A stretch of 21,601 bases of DNA from an uncultured Mucispirillum sp. (GCA_937890655.1 CALADT010000163.1:1-21601); one strand, 5' to 3'. Counted from the first letter of the stretch, positions 7,845 through 16,376 are shown. Notes: generated by a model from the letters alone, not told the origin. Program-made: numbers and translations.

Positions 7845-8489
7845 TTATTTAATAAAACTTACTGCTTCCTCTATATCATCAGTTAGTTTTATCATATTTA
7901 ATTCTTCTTCATTAATTAATTCGTGTTTTAAAACCTGTTGTTTTATCCAGCTTAATAAACCAGACCAAAACTCTACACCAACTAAAACTAATGGTAAATG
8001 ATATTGAATATTTGTTGCCATTAAAGTTAAAGCATCAAAAAGTTCATCTAGTGTGCCAAAACCTCCAGGCATAACTATATAACCTGCAACATCTCGCATT
8101 AAAATAACTTTTCTTGTAAATAAATGACTACATAAAAAACCATCTTTTATATATACATTATCATGCTGTTCGTTTGGTAAAATAATGTTAATACCATACG
8201 TTTCACCATTATTCTCAAATGCACCTTTTAGAGCAGCTTCCATTATTCCAGGGCCACCACCAGTCATAACAGCATAACCTTTTTCAGAAAGTAAAGAACC
8301 TAATTTAACAGTTGACTGATAAATTTCATCTTCAGGCTTGATTCTTGCAGAACCAAAAACAACAACCTTTTTTTCTGTTTTATCTTTAAATAATAATATA
8401 CCTTTTTTTAATTCTTCAGCAACTGTATCCATATATGTTACCAAATCATAATTTTTAGGGGTTTTGTAAATAATATCATCACTATGCAT
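7845..8489 (-). CDS. LOG-family protein (putative nucleoside 5'-monophosphate phosphoribohydrolase)
   Basis: This 214-residue cytoplasmic Rossmann-fold protein belongs to the LOG group once annotated as lysine decarboxylase-like. VVVFGSARI starts the fold near residues 42-50. The signature GGGPGIMEA is at 77-85, an FTRKVIL segment with the conserved Arg and Lys near 124-130, and PGGFGTLDE at 141-149; together these form the nucleotide and phosphoribose site. Characterised relatives cleave AMP or cytokinin ribotides to free base and ribose 5-phosphate. In a non-plant-associated bacterium the physiological substrate may be another nucleotide. The start at ATG 8489 has only a weak GGTAG upstream. 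It follows the LysM gene on the same strand, but with a terminator between, so read-through or its own promoter must supply it. Confidence 0.85.
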   Translation of the reverse strand: MHSDDIIYKTPKNYDLVTYMDTVAEELKKGILLFKDKTEKKVVVFGSARIKPEDEIYQSTVKLGSLLSEKGYAVMTGGGPGIMEAALKGAFENNGETYGINIILPNEQHDNVYIKDGFLCSHLFTRKVILMRDVAGYIVMPGGFGTLDELFDALTLMATNIQYHLPLVLVGVEFWSGLLSWIKQQVLKHELINEEELNMIKLTDDIEEAVSFIK

Positions 8490-8502
8490 TAATTTCTACC
8501 AT

Positions 8503-8530
8503 AAAAAAACGGCTGCAAAAGCAGCCGCTT
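8503..8530 (-). terminator. Intrinsic terminator of the LysM lipoprotein gene
   Basis: On the minus strand CGGCTGC, a TTTT loop and GCAGCCG form a 7 bp GC-rich stem (8510-8527) followed by seven T. It starts about 20 bp after the LysM gene stop and ends just before the LOG gene start. Confidence 0.9.
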
Positions 8531-8549
8531 TATATTTTAAAATATATGA

Positions 8550-9326
8550 CTATTTATTGTCATAAAGTGACCATGGGCCTCTTGTTTTAGCAAGCCTTTC
8601 TGCTTTAGCTTTTTCATCAGCAGAAGAATCTTGAACTATATTAAACTGCTGTTTAGGGAAAATTAAATCAGGGTCTTTAATTTTTTGCTGGTTAGTCCAG
8701 TAAATTATAGGCCACATAAATGGGTTAGAATACTGTTTACCTGCAATATACCAAAGGTTATCACCTTTTTTAACTACATAAACAGAGCTATTACCATTTG
8801 ATGTTTTCCCACCAATACCTAAAAGTGATTCCATATCAGAAAGTAACGCGTCAGCTGCATCTAACTCTGATTTTGCTTTTGAAGGATTACAATAATCATT
8901 AGCTTTTTTTGCATTAGCTAAATGTTTATTAACTTTAGGTTCCACTTGTTTCCATTTTTTAGAATTAGTAGCCCCTGGATGAGATGCAATATTCTCTTTC
9001 CTAGAAACTGTTTCTTCATATCTAGAGTTTTGAGCATTTACAGAATCAACTGCTTGTTTGTAAGCAACATCTTCTTTTTTAAATATCTCAACTGCTTCAT
9101 TTTCAGATTTTTGAGTTGCTTCTGTTTGGTTAGCTTTTTTATATCTGTCAGCTTCTGCCATTTTAGCTTTTGTTTTTGGTAGATGTTTATCTACACATGC
9201 TTTATTAGGACTACCTAATGCCTGCCTAACCATTTCTTCAGGAGTTAGCCCGTCAGATGATGACTTCCCTCCACAAGCTGTTAAAAGCAAAAGAACAGCA
9301 CTCATAAATAAAACGCTTTTTTTCAC
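8550..9326 (-). CDS. LysM-domain lipoprotein
   Basis: The start is set at GTG 9326, which follows AGGAGG by about seven bases. An in-frame ATG at 9389 would place 21 extra residues before the signal peptide and lies in the promoter. The 258-residue product has a short signal peptide with lipobox LTAC (Cys18). An alanine/lysine-rich, probably helical region follows at about 45-165, with Cys44 and Cys146 as its only cysteines. A C-terminal LysM domain sits near 181-231 (YVVKKGDNLWYIAGKQY, then PIIYWTNQQ and DPDLIFPKQ). LysM binds N-acetylglucosamine in peptidoglycan, so the protein probably ties a membrane to the wall. The tail ends in a basic segment and GPWSLYDNK. It is monocistronic, with its own promoter and terminator. 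Confidence 0.83.
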   Translation of the reverse strand: MKKSVLFMSAVLLLLTACGGKSSSDGLTPEEMVRQALGSPNKACVDKHLPKTKAKMAEADRYKKANQTEATQKSENEAVEIFKKEDVAYKQAVDSVNAQNSRYEETVSRKENIASHPGATNSKKWKQVEPKVNKHLANAKKANDYCNPSKAKSELDAADALLSDMESLLGIGGKTSNGNSSVYVVKKGDNLWYIAGKQYSNPFMWPIIYWTNQQKIKDPDLIFPKQQFNIVQDSSADEKAKAERLAKTRGPWSLYDNK

Positions 9327-9356
9327 AATACTACCTCCTGTATTATTACTACTTAT

Positions 9357-9385
9357 ATAGTATTGATATAAATCATTATTGTCAA
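9357..9385 (-). promoter_or_regulatory. Promoter of the LysM lipoprotein gene, with an FNR/CRP-like palindrome in the spacer
   Basis: On the minus strand a consensus TTGACA (9380-9385) is separated by exactly 17 bp from TACTAT (9357-9362), 30 bp upstream of the GTG start. The spacer contains TTGAT-ATAA-ATCAT (9363-9376), nine of ten positions of the FNR/CRP-family half-sites. A regulator bound there would block the polymerase. The promoter is well supported; the operator is tentative. Confidence 0.7.
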
Positions 9386-9403
9386 GCAATATTTTTATAT
9401 CTA

Positions 9404-11191
9404 CTAATTTTTAGGAACATCACTTTTTATATATAATTCTCTTAATTGTTTTGATTCAACATAATCTGGTGCACCACTCATTAAGTCAGTAGCTTTCTGA
9501 GTTTTAGGAAAAGCTATTACATCTCGTATTGATTCTGCCCCTGCAAATATAGAAGCTATTCTATCAATACCAAAAGCAATACCACCATGAGGTGGTGTTC
9601 CATATTTTAAAGCATCTACAAAGTATCCAAATTTTTCTTTAATTTCTTCTTCGCTTAACCCTAATTTTTCAAACATTTGTTGTTGAATATCACTTCTATG
9701 GATTCTTATACTACCACCACCTATTTCTGAACCATTTAAAACTAAATCATAGGCTTTAGCTCTAACTGATTTAGGGTCGCTTTCAAGTTTTTCAATATCT
9801 TCATCCATTGGTGCTGTAAATGGATGATGCACTGCAACATATCTTTTATCTTCCTGAGACCATTCTAATAATGGGAAATCTAATACCCATACAAGGTTGT
9901 ATTGTTTTGGGTCAATTAAACCAAGCATGCTACCTAATTTTAAACGTAATTTAGATAATGTAAGGTTTACAAGGGTAGCATCTCCTGCGCCAAAGAATAT
10001 AATATCCCCTGCTTGGCCTTCCATAACTTTTATGATTTCATAAGTTAGTTCTTCCCCTAAATTTTTCACTAAAGGAGATTGAATACCATCATCATTTATT
10101 TTAATGTAAGCTAACCCTTTACCACCTAAACTTGCAACGTATTCACCTAACTCATCTAATATTTTACGAGAAAATGTTTTACCTGCACCTTTTGCATTAA
10201 CTGCTTTGACAATACCACCATTTTTTACAGTATCTGCAAACACTTTAAAGGCACAATTTTCTACCATATTATTAATAGTTTTTAAATGTAGTCCAAAACG
10301 AGTATCTGGTGCATCATGGCCATAAAGCTCCATTGCTTGGCTATATTCAATAGTTGGGAATGGGCGTGGAACATCAATATCTAAAATATCTTTAAATAAT
10401 TTAGCTATTAACCCTTCTATCATTTCCATAATATCATTTCTATCAATAAAAGACATTTCTATATCAAGCTGAGTAAATTCAGGTTGTCTATCTGCCCTTA
10501 AATCTTCATCTCTAAAACATTTTACTATTTGATAATAACGTTCAAAACCACCAACCATTAAAAGTTGTTTAAACTGTTGTGGAGATTGTGGAAGTGCATA
10601 AAATTTACCAGCATTAACCCTACTTGGAACAAGATAATCCCTTGCACCTTCTGGTGTGCTTTTGCCTAAAAACGGAGTTTCAATATCAATAAACCTATTA
10701 CCCCACATATATTCTCTAATAGATTTATAAATATTATTACGCATAATAATATTATGCTGTAACTGTGGACGACGTAAATCAAGGTATCTATATTTTAAAC
10801 GAACGTCTTCAGCAGCATCAGTATGTTCATCTATCATAAAAGGTGGTGTTAATGCGTTGTTTAGTATTTTTATTTCACTAACGATTACATCTATCATACC
10901 TGTTTTAATGTTAGGGTTAATCATACCTTCAGGTCTTGCTGTTACTTTACCTTTAACGGCAATAACATATTCACTTCTAACAGCATCACCTGTTTCCCTT
11001 GCAACTGGTGCAGTTTCATTTAATACTACTTGTGTAATACCTTCTCTATCTCTTAAATCTATAAATATAACTCCACCGTGGTCGCGTCTACGTTGAACCC
11101 AGCCCATAAGTAAAACTTCTTCACCGATATTTTTATCAGTTAATACTCCACAGCTATGTGTTCTTCTCCAATCTGCCATATTTGCTAACAT
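9404..11191 (-). CDS. aspS: Aspartyl-tRNA synthetase (probably non-discriminating, Asp/Asn)
   Basis: This 595-residue class II synthetase charges tRNA-Asp with aspartate. The order is an N-terminal anticodon-binding OB fold (residues about 8-110), the catalytic domain with motif 2 FRDEDLRADRQPEFTQ near 222-237, a GAD insert near 290-420 typical of bacterial AspRS, and motif 3 GIAFGIDRI near 551-559. His38 (in RRDHGGVIF) and Gly89 (in ARPEG) correspond to the His31/Gly82 pair of the non-discriminating Pseudomonas aeruginosa enzyme, which also charges tRNA-Asn. E. coli AspRS has RRDLGSLIF instead. So Asn-tRNA is probably completed by GatCAB, which is not in this window. The start at ATG 11191 has GGAG seven bases upstream. 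It lies 17 nt after hisS in the same unit. Confidence 0.95.
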   Translation of the reverse strand: MLANMADWRRTHSCGVLTDKNIGEEVLLMGWVQRRRDHGGVIFIDLRDREGITQVVLNETAPVARETGDAVRSEYVIAVKGKVTARPEGMINPNIKTGMIDVIVSEIKILNNALTPPFMIDEHTDAAEDVRLKYRYLDLRRPQLQHNIIMRNNIYKSIREYMWGNRFIDIETPFLGKSTPEGARDYLVPSRVNAGKFYALPQSPQQFKQLLMVGGFERYYQIVKCFRDEDLRADRQPEFTQLDIEMSFIDRNDIMEMIEGLIAKLFKDILDIDVPRPFPTIEYSQAMELYGHDAPDTRFGLHLKTINNMVENCAFKVFADTVKNGGIVKAVNAKGAGKTFSRKILDELGEYVASLGGKGLAYIKINDDGIQSPLVKNLGEELTYEIIKVMEGQAGDIIFFGAGDATLVNLTLSKLRLKLGSMLGLIDPKQYNLVWVLDFPLLEWSQEDKRYVAVHHPFTAPMDEDIEKLESDPKSVRAKAYDLVLNGSEIGGGSIRIHRSDIQQQMFEKLGLSEEEIKEKFGYFVDALKYGTPPHGGIAFGIDRIASIFAGAESIRDVIAFPKTQKATDLMSGAPDYVESKQLRELYIKSDVPKN

Positions 11192-11208
11192 AAGTTATCT
11201 CCAATATA

Positions 11209-12462
11209 TTATATTAATTTATTTTTTAAATATTCAAATACATTATCTAATTCCAGTAAAACTTGTTCTCCTGAAATTAAATCTTTAATAGTGGCTTTAT
11301 TTTCGGCAAGTTCGTTACTTCCTAATATAACTGCAAATTTTGCATTAGACTTATCTGCTTTTTTCATCTGACTTTTCATTGATGATAAGTTATAATCATA
11401 TTCTGCAATAAAATTTGCACCACGAAGTTGGTTTACTATATTTAAACCAGTATGTAAATCATCTTTACTAAAAATTAATACAAAAACATCTGCCCCCTGT
11501 TGAGTAATAGGAGATGTTTCTTTTAAAAGTTCACATACTCTATCAAGGCCTATTGCAAAGCCTATACCTGCAGTATCTTTCCCACCTAAACTTTTTATAA
11601 GGCCGTCATATCTACCACCTGCACCAACAGCACTTGCAGCACCTAGTTTATCTGTAACAAGCTCAAAAGCTGTTCTTATATAATAATCAAGCCCTCTTAC
11701 CATTTTTGAGTTAATAGTGTAAGGTATATCCATTATGTTTAAATATTCTTTTCCACTTTCAAAATGGTTATTACAATCATCACATAAATATGATAATATA
11801 ACAGGTGCATTTAAAGCTATACTTTTACATTTTTCCACTTTACAGTCTAATATTCTTAATGGGTTAGTATTAATACGCCTTTTACAATCATCGCATAAAT
11901 CATCTAAATGACCTGAAAAATAGTTAACCAAGTCTGTTTTGTAATTAGGCCTGCAACTATTACACCCTATGGAATTAATTTCCATTTTAACATGTTCTTT
12001 TAAACCTAGTATAATAGCTGTATTATATAATAAATTTATTATTTCAGCATCTAGTAATGGAGAATCACATTCTAATACTTCAACACCTGCTTGACTAAAC
12101 TGGCGGAACCTACCCTTTTGTGGCCTTTCCCTTCTAAACATATTGCCTATATAGTAATATTTTTTCACCCCTGGTGGGTTAGAAAGACTATTTTCAATAT
12201 AAGCTCTCATTAAGGAAGCAGTGCCTTCAGGACGTAAACTTACAAGCTCATCGCTATCTGTAAAAGTAAACATTTCTTTTTCTACAATATCAGTAGTTTC
12301 CCCTATACCACGTTTATAAACTGATGTTTTTTCTAGTATAGGAAGCCTAAACTCTTTAAAACCGTAACTTTTAAAATATGATTGTATTTTTGATTCCACC
12401 ATATGCCAATAGGCAATATCATCACCAAAAATATCTCTAAAACCTTTAACTTTTTTTAACAA
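11209..12462 (-). CDS. hisS: Histidyl-tRNA synthetase
   Basis: This class II synthetase charges tRNA-His. It is 417 residues long, as usual for the family. The opening KKVKGFRDIFGDD, class II motif 2 region with FRRERPQKGRFRQF, and LRPEGTASLMRAYIE are all present. So are the HisRS-specific GLDYYIRTAFE and the motif AVGAGGRYDGL. Motif 3 GIGFAIGLDR and a C-terminal anticodon-binding domain (about 325-417) follow. A cysteine-rich insert, CNSC, CDDC, C-x(5)-C and CDDC between about 163 and 231, is common in HisRS of anaerobes. The start is a TTG codon at 12462, eight bases after AAGG; no ATG fits the conserved N-terminus. A promoter lies just upstream, and aspS follows 17 nt downstream. Confidence 0.94.
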   Translation of the reverse strand: MLKKVKGFRDIFGDDIAYWHMVESKIQSYFKSYGFKEFRLPILEKTSVYKRGIGETTDIVEKEMFTFTDSDELVSLRPEGTASLMRAYIENSLSNPPGVKKYYYIGNMFRRERPQKGRFRQFSQAGVEVLECDSPLLDAEIINLLYNTAIILGLKEHVKMEINSIGCNSCRPNYKTDLVNYFSGHLDDLCDDCKRRINTNPLRILDCKVEKCKSIALNAPVILSYLCDDCNNHFESGKEYLNIMDIPYTINSKMVRGLDYYIRTAFELVTDKLGAASAVGAGGRYDGLIKSLGGKDTAGIGFAIGLDRVCELLKETSPITQQGADVFVLIFSKDDLHTGLNIVNQLRGANFIAEYDYNLSSMKSQMKKADKSNAKFAVILGSNELAENKATIKDLISGEQVLLELDNVFEYLKNKLI

Positions 12463-12494
12463 TTTAATAACCTTATAATTTAGTGTAACACATA

Positions 12495-12523
12495 TATATA
12501 AAACAATAATTATAATCTATCAA
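12495..12523 (-). promoter_or_regulatory. Promoter of hisS-aspS
   Basis: On the minus strand TTGATA (12518-12523) and TATATA (12495-12500) are 17 bp apart. They lie in the 85 bp gap after folK, 33 bp before the TTG start of hisS. No terminator was found after folK, so hisS-aspS may also receive read-through from the tsaB operon. Confidence 0.6.
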
Positions 12524-12547
12524 TAAAAATATTTAATTTTATAAATT

Positions 12548-13045
12548 TTATATGGTAATCTGCTTATTTTTTACTAAACTTATATTAAAATCATCCTTTA
12601 AATTACTAATCATACTATTAACATTTAATTTTGAAACAGGGTGAAGATAATTTTTATCAATATCTAATAATGGGTATAAAACAAAGCTACGTTCTTCCAT
12701 ATGATAATGTGGTATTATTAAATTATCATATTTGATTATTTTATTATCATAATCTATAATATCTATATCAATAATTCGTTCGCCCCATTTTTTTACTTTT
12801 ACTCTACCCATAAGTTTTTCAATATTTTGAGTAATTTCAATAATTTCAAGTGGTGTATAATTAGTTTCACATAATAAAGCTATATTATAATAATCGTTTT
12901 GTTCATCTTTTAGTAACGATATTGACTTATAGATATTAGACACTTTACATATAAAAAAATGCTGTTTCATATGATTTACAGCATTTTGTAACTCTGTTAT
13001 AGGGTTTGAAAGGTTAGCTCCAAGCCCGAAAACTACTTTTGGCAT
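12548..13045 (-). CDS. folK: 2-amino-4-hydroxy-6-hydroxymethyldihydropteridine pyrophosphokinase (HPPK)
   Basis: HPPK moves pyrophosphate from ATP to 6-hydroxymethyl-dihydropterin, the step before dihydropteroate synthase in folate synthesis. The 165-residue product opens with FGLGANLSNPITELQNAV, has the YYN of the substrate loop near 52-54, then GRVKVKKWGERIIDIDII at 80-97. The paired Asp of the IDIDI motif bind Mg-ATP. IPHYHMEERSFVLYPLLDI follows at 111-129. The usual WGPR reads WGER here, a mild departure. Its ATG lies inside the 3' end of the plsC-like gene (13 nt overlap) with a poor ribosome-binding site, which suggests coupled translation. No other folate genes are in view. Confidence 0.9.
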   Translation of the reverse strand: MPKVVFGLGANLSNPITELQNAVNHMKQHFFICKVSNIYKSISLLKDEQNDYYNIALLCETNYTPLEIIEITQNIEKLMGRVKVKKWGERIIDIDIIDYDNKIIKYDNLIIPHYHMEERSFVLYPLLDIDKNYLHPVSKLNVNSMISNLKDDFNISLVKNKQITI

Positions 13046-13755
13046 AATTTTTCTTTAATTAAGTTTTCAGTTTCCTGCATTACTTCCATATCTGTTTTAT
13101 CTTTAGTAGAAATAGCAGGGAAAAAAGTTATTGTAATATTCGCTTTATACATACCAAAACCTTTTTTTGGCATATATATTTCTGTGCCTTCAAGAGTAAA
13201 TGGCATAATATCCACTTCTGCTTTTTTTGCAATAGTAAAAGCACCTTTTTTAAAAGGGCTTAATGTATGGCCATCATTACTTCTTGTGCCTTCTGGAAAT
13301 ATAATTAAGTTTCTACTACCTTCTTTTACTGTTTCAATAGCTTTAATTATACTTTTCATAGCTTTTGAAGTGGAACCCCTATCTACACTTATAACATGCA
13401 TTGCTTTCATAGATGAACCTAAAAACGGTATTTTAAAAAGCTCTTTCTTAGCCATAAAAGTAAACTGGCAATTTGCTTCGCCACCTATCATAAAAAGAAC
13501 TAATATATCAGTATAACTTCTATGGTTACCTGTAAATACGTAATTTTTTGATGGGTCAATATTTTCTAAACCATTAATTGTAAAAGTTGCACCTGTTGCA
13601 GTCATTAATTTTTTTGCTGCACTACCTGTTCTTTTACGAAGATATGATTCCCCTTTTCCCTTTCCAAAAAGATTAAGAATAGTTGCATTACTTGCATAAA
13701 ACATTACATAAAATAATGCTTTTAAAAACCTTAAAAAACCTACAAATTTATTCAT
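13033..13755 (-). CDS. plsC: 1-acyl-sn-glycerol-3-phosphate acyltransferase family (PlsC-like)
   Basis: This membrane-associated acyltransferase probably converts lysophosphatidic acid to phosphatidic acid in phospholipid synthesis. Over 240 residues it shows a hydrophobic N-terminal segment (about 5-30), the catalytic NHRSYTD (NHx4D) at 77-83, a substrate-binding stretch around MHVISVDRGS (119-128), and FPEGTRS at 153-159. It ends with an IMPFTLEGTEIYMPK block, as in the family. The ATG overlaps the stop of the flavoprotein gene (ATGA) and the 3' end overlaps folK by 13 nt, so all three are translationally linked. Related acyltransferases can use other acyl acceptors, so the exact substrate is less certain than the fold. 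Confidence 0.88.
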   Translation of the reverse strand: MNKFVGFLRFLKALFYVMFYASNATILNLFGKGKGESYLRKRTGSAAKKLMTATGATFTINGLENIDPSKNYVFTGNHRSYTDILVLFMIGGEANCQFTFMAKKELFKIPFLGSSMKAMHVISVDRGSTSKAMKSIIKAIETVKEGSRNLIIFPEGTRSNDGHTLSPFKKGAFTIAKKAEVDIMPFTLEGTEIYMPKKGFGMYKANITITFFPAISTKDKTDMEVMQETENLIKEKLCQK

Positions 13756-15113
13756 AAAACTTTTTCTGAAACCTCATTAAAAAATTCATTAAATACAGGA
13801 TCAATATATACTACATCAGGAATTTCTGCGACATTGATTTTTAATTTAATAATCATTGCAAAAATAGCAATTAAACCATCAACATCCCGTCCCATAGCCT
13901 GTATTCCTAAAAATGTTTTATCTTTTTTATCAAATATAGTTTTTATAACTGTTTGTGAGCCACTAGAATTTGATACACCATATACATCACCAAAAATATA
14001 TTTGAATACACCATAATCATAACCACGTTCTTTTGCCTGTTCTTCTGATAGGCCAACAAGTGCAATTTCAGGGTCAGAATCAATATATACAGGTAATATT
14101 TCTTGAGTATATTCAAGGGATGCTCCAAGCATATTTTTTGCAGCCACAGAGGCAGAATAATATGCCCAGCTTGTATTCATCATTTTATGAGTTGCATCCC
14201 CTGCTACAAATATATTTTTATTATTTGTCTGTAAATTATTACCATAAATAATATAGCCTTTTTCTGAAAGATTAACACCGGCATTTTCAAGTTTTAATTC
14301 TGCAACTGCAGGGACTCTGCCTGTGCATATATACATTTCTTCACTTTCAATAGGGCCTTCATGTGATAATGCTATATATTTTTGGCCAACTCGTTCAATT
14401 TTAGTAATATGATGGTTAGTGATTACATTAATACCACGTTTTTTTAATGTATCTTCAAATTTTTTAGATATGTATGGGTCTAAAACAGGTAAAAGACGTT
14501 CATTTTTTTCAACAATAGTTACTTTAGAGCCAAACCTTGCACAAAATGAAGCTACTTCCACACCAAGAATACCACCACCAATAATAGCTACGCTTTCTGG
14601 TAATTCTGTCATATTAAGAAAAGTAGCAATATCAAGACTTTTTTTATTATTATAAAGAGATGATTTAGGAGTAACAGCTCCACTAGCAATAAGACATTTT
14701 TTAAATTTGTATGAAATAACTTTATTATCTGCAAGAGTAATATCTAAAATATTTTCAGCAGAAAAAGAAGCCGTCCCTTCTACAAATTCCACATTACTAT
14801 CATCCATAACTTCTAAAAAGATTTTTTTAGCTTTATTAAAAGAAGTATCTACAACCTTTTTAACCTTTTTAAAATCTAAAGCTGTTTCAGAAATATCTTC
14901 TTCAATAAAAGAATCCTTAATAACTCTAAATTTTTCAAAAGTTGAAGAAAGCTCCTTTAAAATATCAGATGAAGTGCTATTTATTGAACAGTAAGAACCA
15001 CCAAGGATTTTACCTACAATTACAACTTTTTTACCACTTTTTGAAAGAATGTTGGCAGCACAAGTCCCAGCGGGACCTGCACCAACAACAATATAATCAA
15101 CTAATTTAGCCAT
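13752..15113 (-). CDS. Lipoamide dehydrogenase-like flavoprotein lacking the redox cysteines
   Basis: This 453-residue protein has the fold of pyridine nucleotide-disulfide oxidoreductases. GAGPAGTCAAN at 11-21 binds FAD, GGGILGVEVA near 180-189 binds NAD(P), and IFVAGDATH near 305-313 is the second FAD motif; a dimerisation domain follows. The disulfide site is missing: where Lpd has GGTCLNVGCIPSK, this has GGSYCSINSTSSD (38-50), so the two cysteine positions are Tyr41 and Ser46, and Cys42 is displaced. The C-terminal HxHPTxxE reads YIDPVFNE, so the base His is Asp. It cannot act as a dithiol reductase by the known mechanism; a diaphorase or transhydrogenase-like role is possible. ATG 15113 overlaps the ahcY stop (TAATG), with AGG six bases upstream; a TTG at 15131 is less likely. 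The next gene overlaps by 4 nt. Confidence 0.85.
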   Translation of the reverse strand: MAKLVDYIVVGAGPAGTCAANILSKSGKKVVIVGKILGGSYCSINSTSSDILKELSSTFEKFRVIKDSFIEEDISETALDFKKVKKVVDTSFNKAKKIFLEVMDDSNVEFVEGTASFSAENILDITLADNKVISYKFKKCLIASGAVTPKSSLYNNKKSLDIATFLNMTELPESVAIIGGGILGVEVASFCARFGSKVTIVEKNERLLPVLDPYISKKFEDTLKKRGINVITNHHITKIERVGQKYIALSHEGPIESEEMYICTGRVPAVAELKLENAGVNLSEKGYIIYGNNLQTNNKNIFVAGDATHKMMNTSWAYYSASVAAKNMLGASLEYTQEILPVYIDSDPEIALVGLSEEQAKERGYDYGVFKYIFGDVYGVSNSSGSQTVIKTIFDKKDKTFLGIQAMGRDVDGLIAIFAMIIKLKINVAEIPDVVYIDPVFNEFFNEVSEKVL

Positions 15114-16372
15114 TAAGTACCTGTTTCCCAAGAGTTAAGATAAGATACTTGTTCTTCAGTTAATGTATCTATTGATACTTTCATAGAATCAAGTTTAGTA
15201 GCAGCAATTTGCTGTTCTACTTCATGTGGTAACACATAAACTTTTTTATCTAATTTAGATTGGTTTTTAACAGCGTATTCAGAAGCTAATGCTTGAGTAG
15301 CAAAGCTCATATCCATAACTGAAGCAGGGTGCCCTTCTGCACAAGCAAGGTTTACAAGGCGGCCTTCTGCTAAAACATAAATAACTCTACCGTCTTTTAA
15401 GTAGTAAGCATTTACATTAGGTTTAACATTTTCTTCTACTTTTGTAGCTATTTTCTTTAATGCTACAAGGTCAATTTCCACATCAAAGTGGCCTGAGTTA
15501 GATACAATACAGCTATCTTTCATAACATTAAAATGTTCTTCTCTAATTACATGGATATCACCAGTTACTGTGCATATTACATCAGCAATTTTTGCAGCTT
15601 CTTCCATAGGCATAACTCTAAAGCCATCCATAACTGCTTCTAATGCTTTAATACTATCTACTTCTGTTACAATAACATTAGCACCCATACCTCTTGCACG
15701 AGAAGAAAGCCCTTTACCACACCAGCCATAACCTGCAGTTACAAATGTTTTACCTGCAAGTAATACATCAGTTGCTCTAATAATACCATCTAATGTAGAC
15801 TGGCCTGTGCCGTATCTATTATCAAACATAAATTTTGTTTGAACATCGTTTACTGCAATAACAGGGAATTTTAATACTCCGTCTTTTTCCATAGCTCTAA
15901 GACGAATAACACCTGTTGTTGTTTCTTCCATAGAACATACTATTCTATCGTATAATTCAGGGTGTTTTTTTAATATTTCAGACACTAAATCAGCACCGTC
16001 ATCCATAGTAATGTTAGGATTATGTGCAATAGCTGCATTTAAGTGTTTGTAATAAGTTTCATTATCTTCCCCTCTAATAGCATGCACTTCCACACCAAAA
16101 TCTCTGCATAATGATGCTGCAATATCATCTTGAGTGGAAAGTGGGTTTGATGCACATAAAAGAACATCAGCACCACCTGCTGTTAAAGCTCTCATTAAAT
16201 TTGCTGTTTCTGCTGTAACGTGTAAACAGCATGACATTTTCATACCTTTAAAAGGTTTTTCTTTTTCAAATCTTTTTCTAATTTCAGCAAGAACAGGCAT
16301 ATCTTTATCAGCCCATAAAATACGCTTTTTACCTTGATCTGCCAAATTAATATCTTTAATATCATAAGCCAT
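15113..16372 (-). CDS. ahcY: Adenosylhomocysteinase
   Basis: This enzyme splits S-adenosylhomocysteine to adenosine and homocysteine, relieving product inhibition of methyltransferases. The 419 residues include MSCCLHVTAETANLM near 46-60, NPLSTQDDIAASL near 76-88, MEETTTGVIRL near 147-157, and NDVQTKFMFDNRYGTGQS with the catalytic Lys and Asp. A TAGYGWCGKG NAD-binding loop near 212-221 and HPASVMDMSFA follow. The C-terminus stops at YLNSWETGT without the extra HYRY tail of many SAHases, as in the shorter type known from Thermotoga and archaea. The start ATG 16372 has AGGGAG nine bases upstream. It lies 4 nt after metK: the gene that makes SAM is followed by the one that clears its by-product. 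Confidence 0.95.
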   Translation of the reverse strand: MAYDIKDINLADQGKKRILWADKDMPVLAEIRKRFEKEKPFKGMKMSCCLHVTAETANLMRALTAGGADVLLCASNPLSTQDDIAASLCRDFGVEVHAIRGEDNETYYKHLNAAIAHNPNITMDDGADLVSEILKKHPELYDRIVCSMEETTTGVIRLRAMEKDGVLKFPVIAVNDVQTKFMFDNRYGTGQSTLDGIIRATDVLLAGKTFVTAGYGWCGKGLSSRARGMGANVIVTEVDSIKALEAVMDGFRVMPMEEAAKIADVICTVTGDIHVIREEHFNVMKDSCIVSNSGHFDVEIDLVALKKIATKVEENVKPNVNAYYLKDGRVIYVLAEGRLVNLACAEGHPASVMDMSFATQALASEYAVKNQSKLDKKVYVLPHEVEQQIAATKLDSMKVSIDTLTEEQVSYLNSWETGT

Positions 16373-16376
16373 ATAA

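Noticed and set aside
8922..9182. Open frame of 86 codons on the + strand
   Set aside because: It lies fully antisense to the LysM lipoprotein gene and has the skewed Phe/Ser/Cys/Arg content of a shadow of a Lys/Ala-rich gene.
9327..9389. 21-codon N-terminal extension of the LysM lipoprotein
   Set aside because: It covers the promoter and ribosome-binding site and would bury the signal peptide; GTG 9326 follows AGGAGG directly.
13184..13516. Open frame of 110 codons on the + strand
   Set aside because: Antisense to the plsC-like gene, whose catalytic motifs are clear; no ribosome-binding site.
14707..14994. Open frame of 95 codons on the + strand
   Set aside because: Antisense to the flavoprotein gene in the register that mirrors its codons; no family features.
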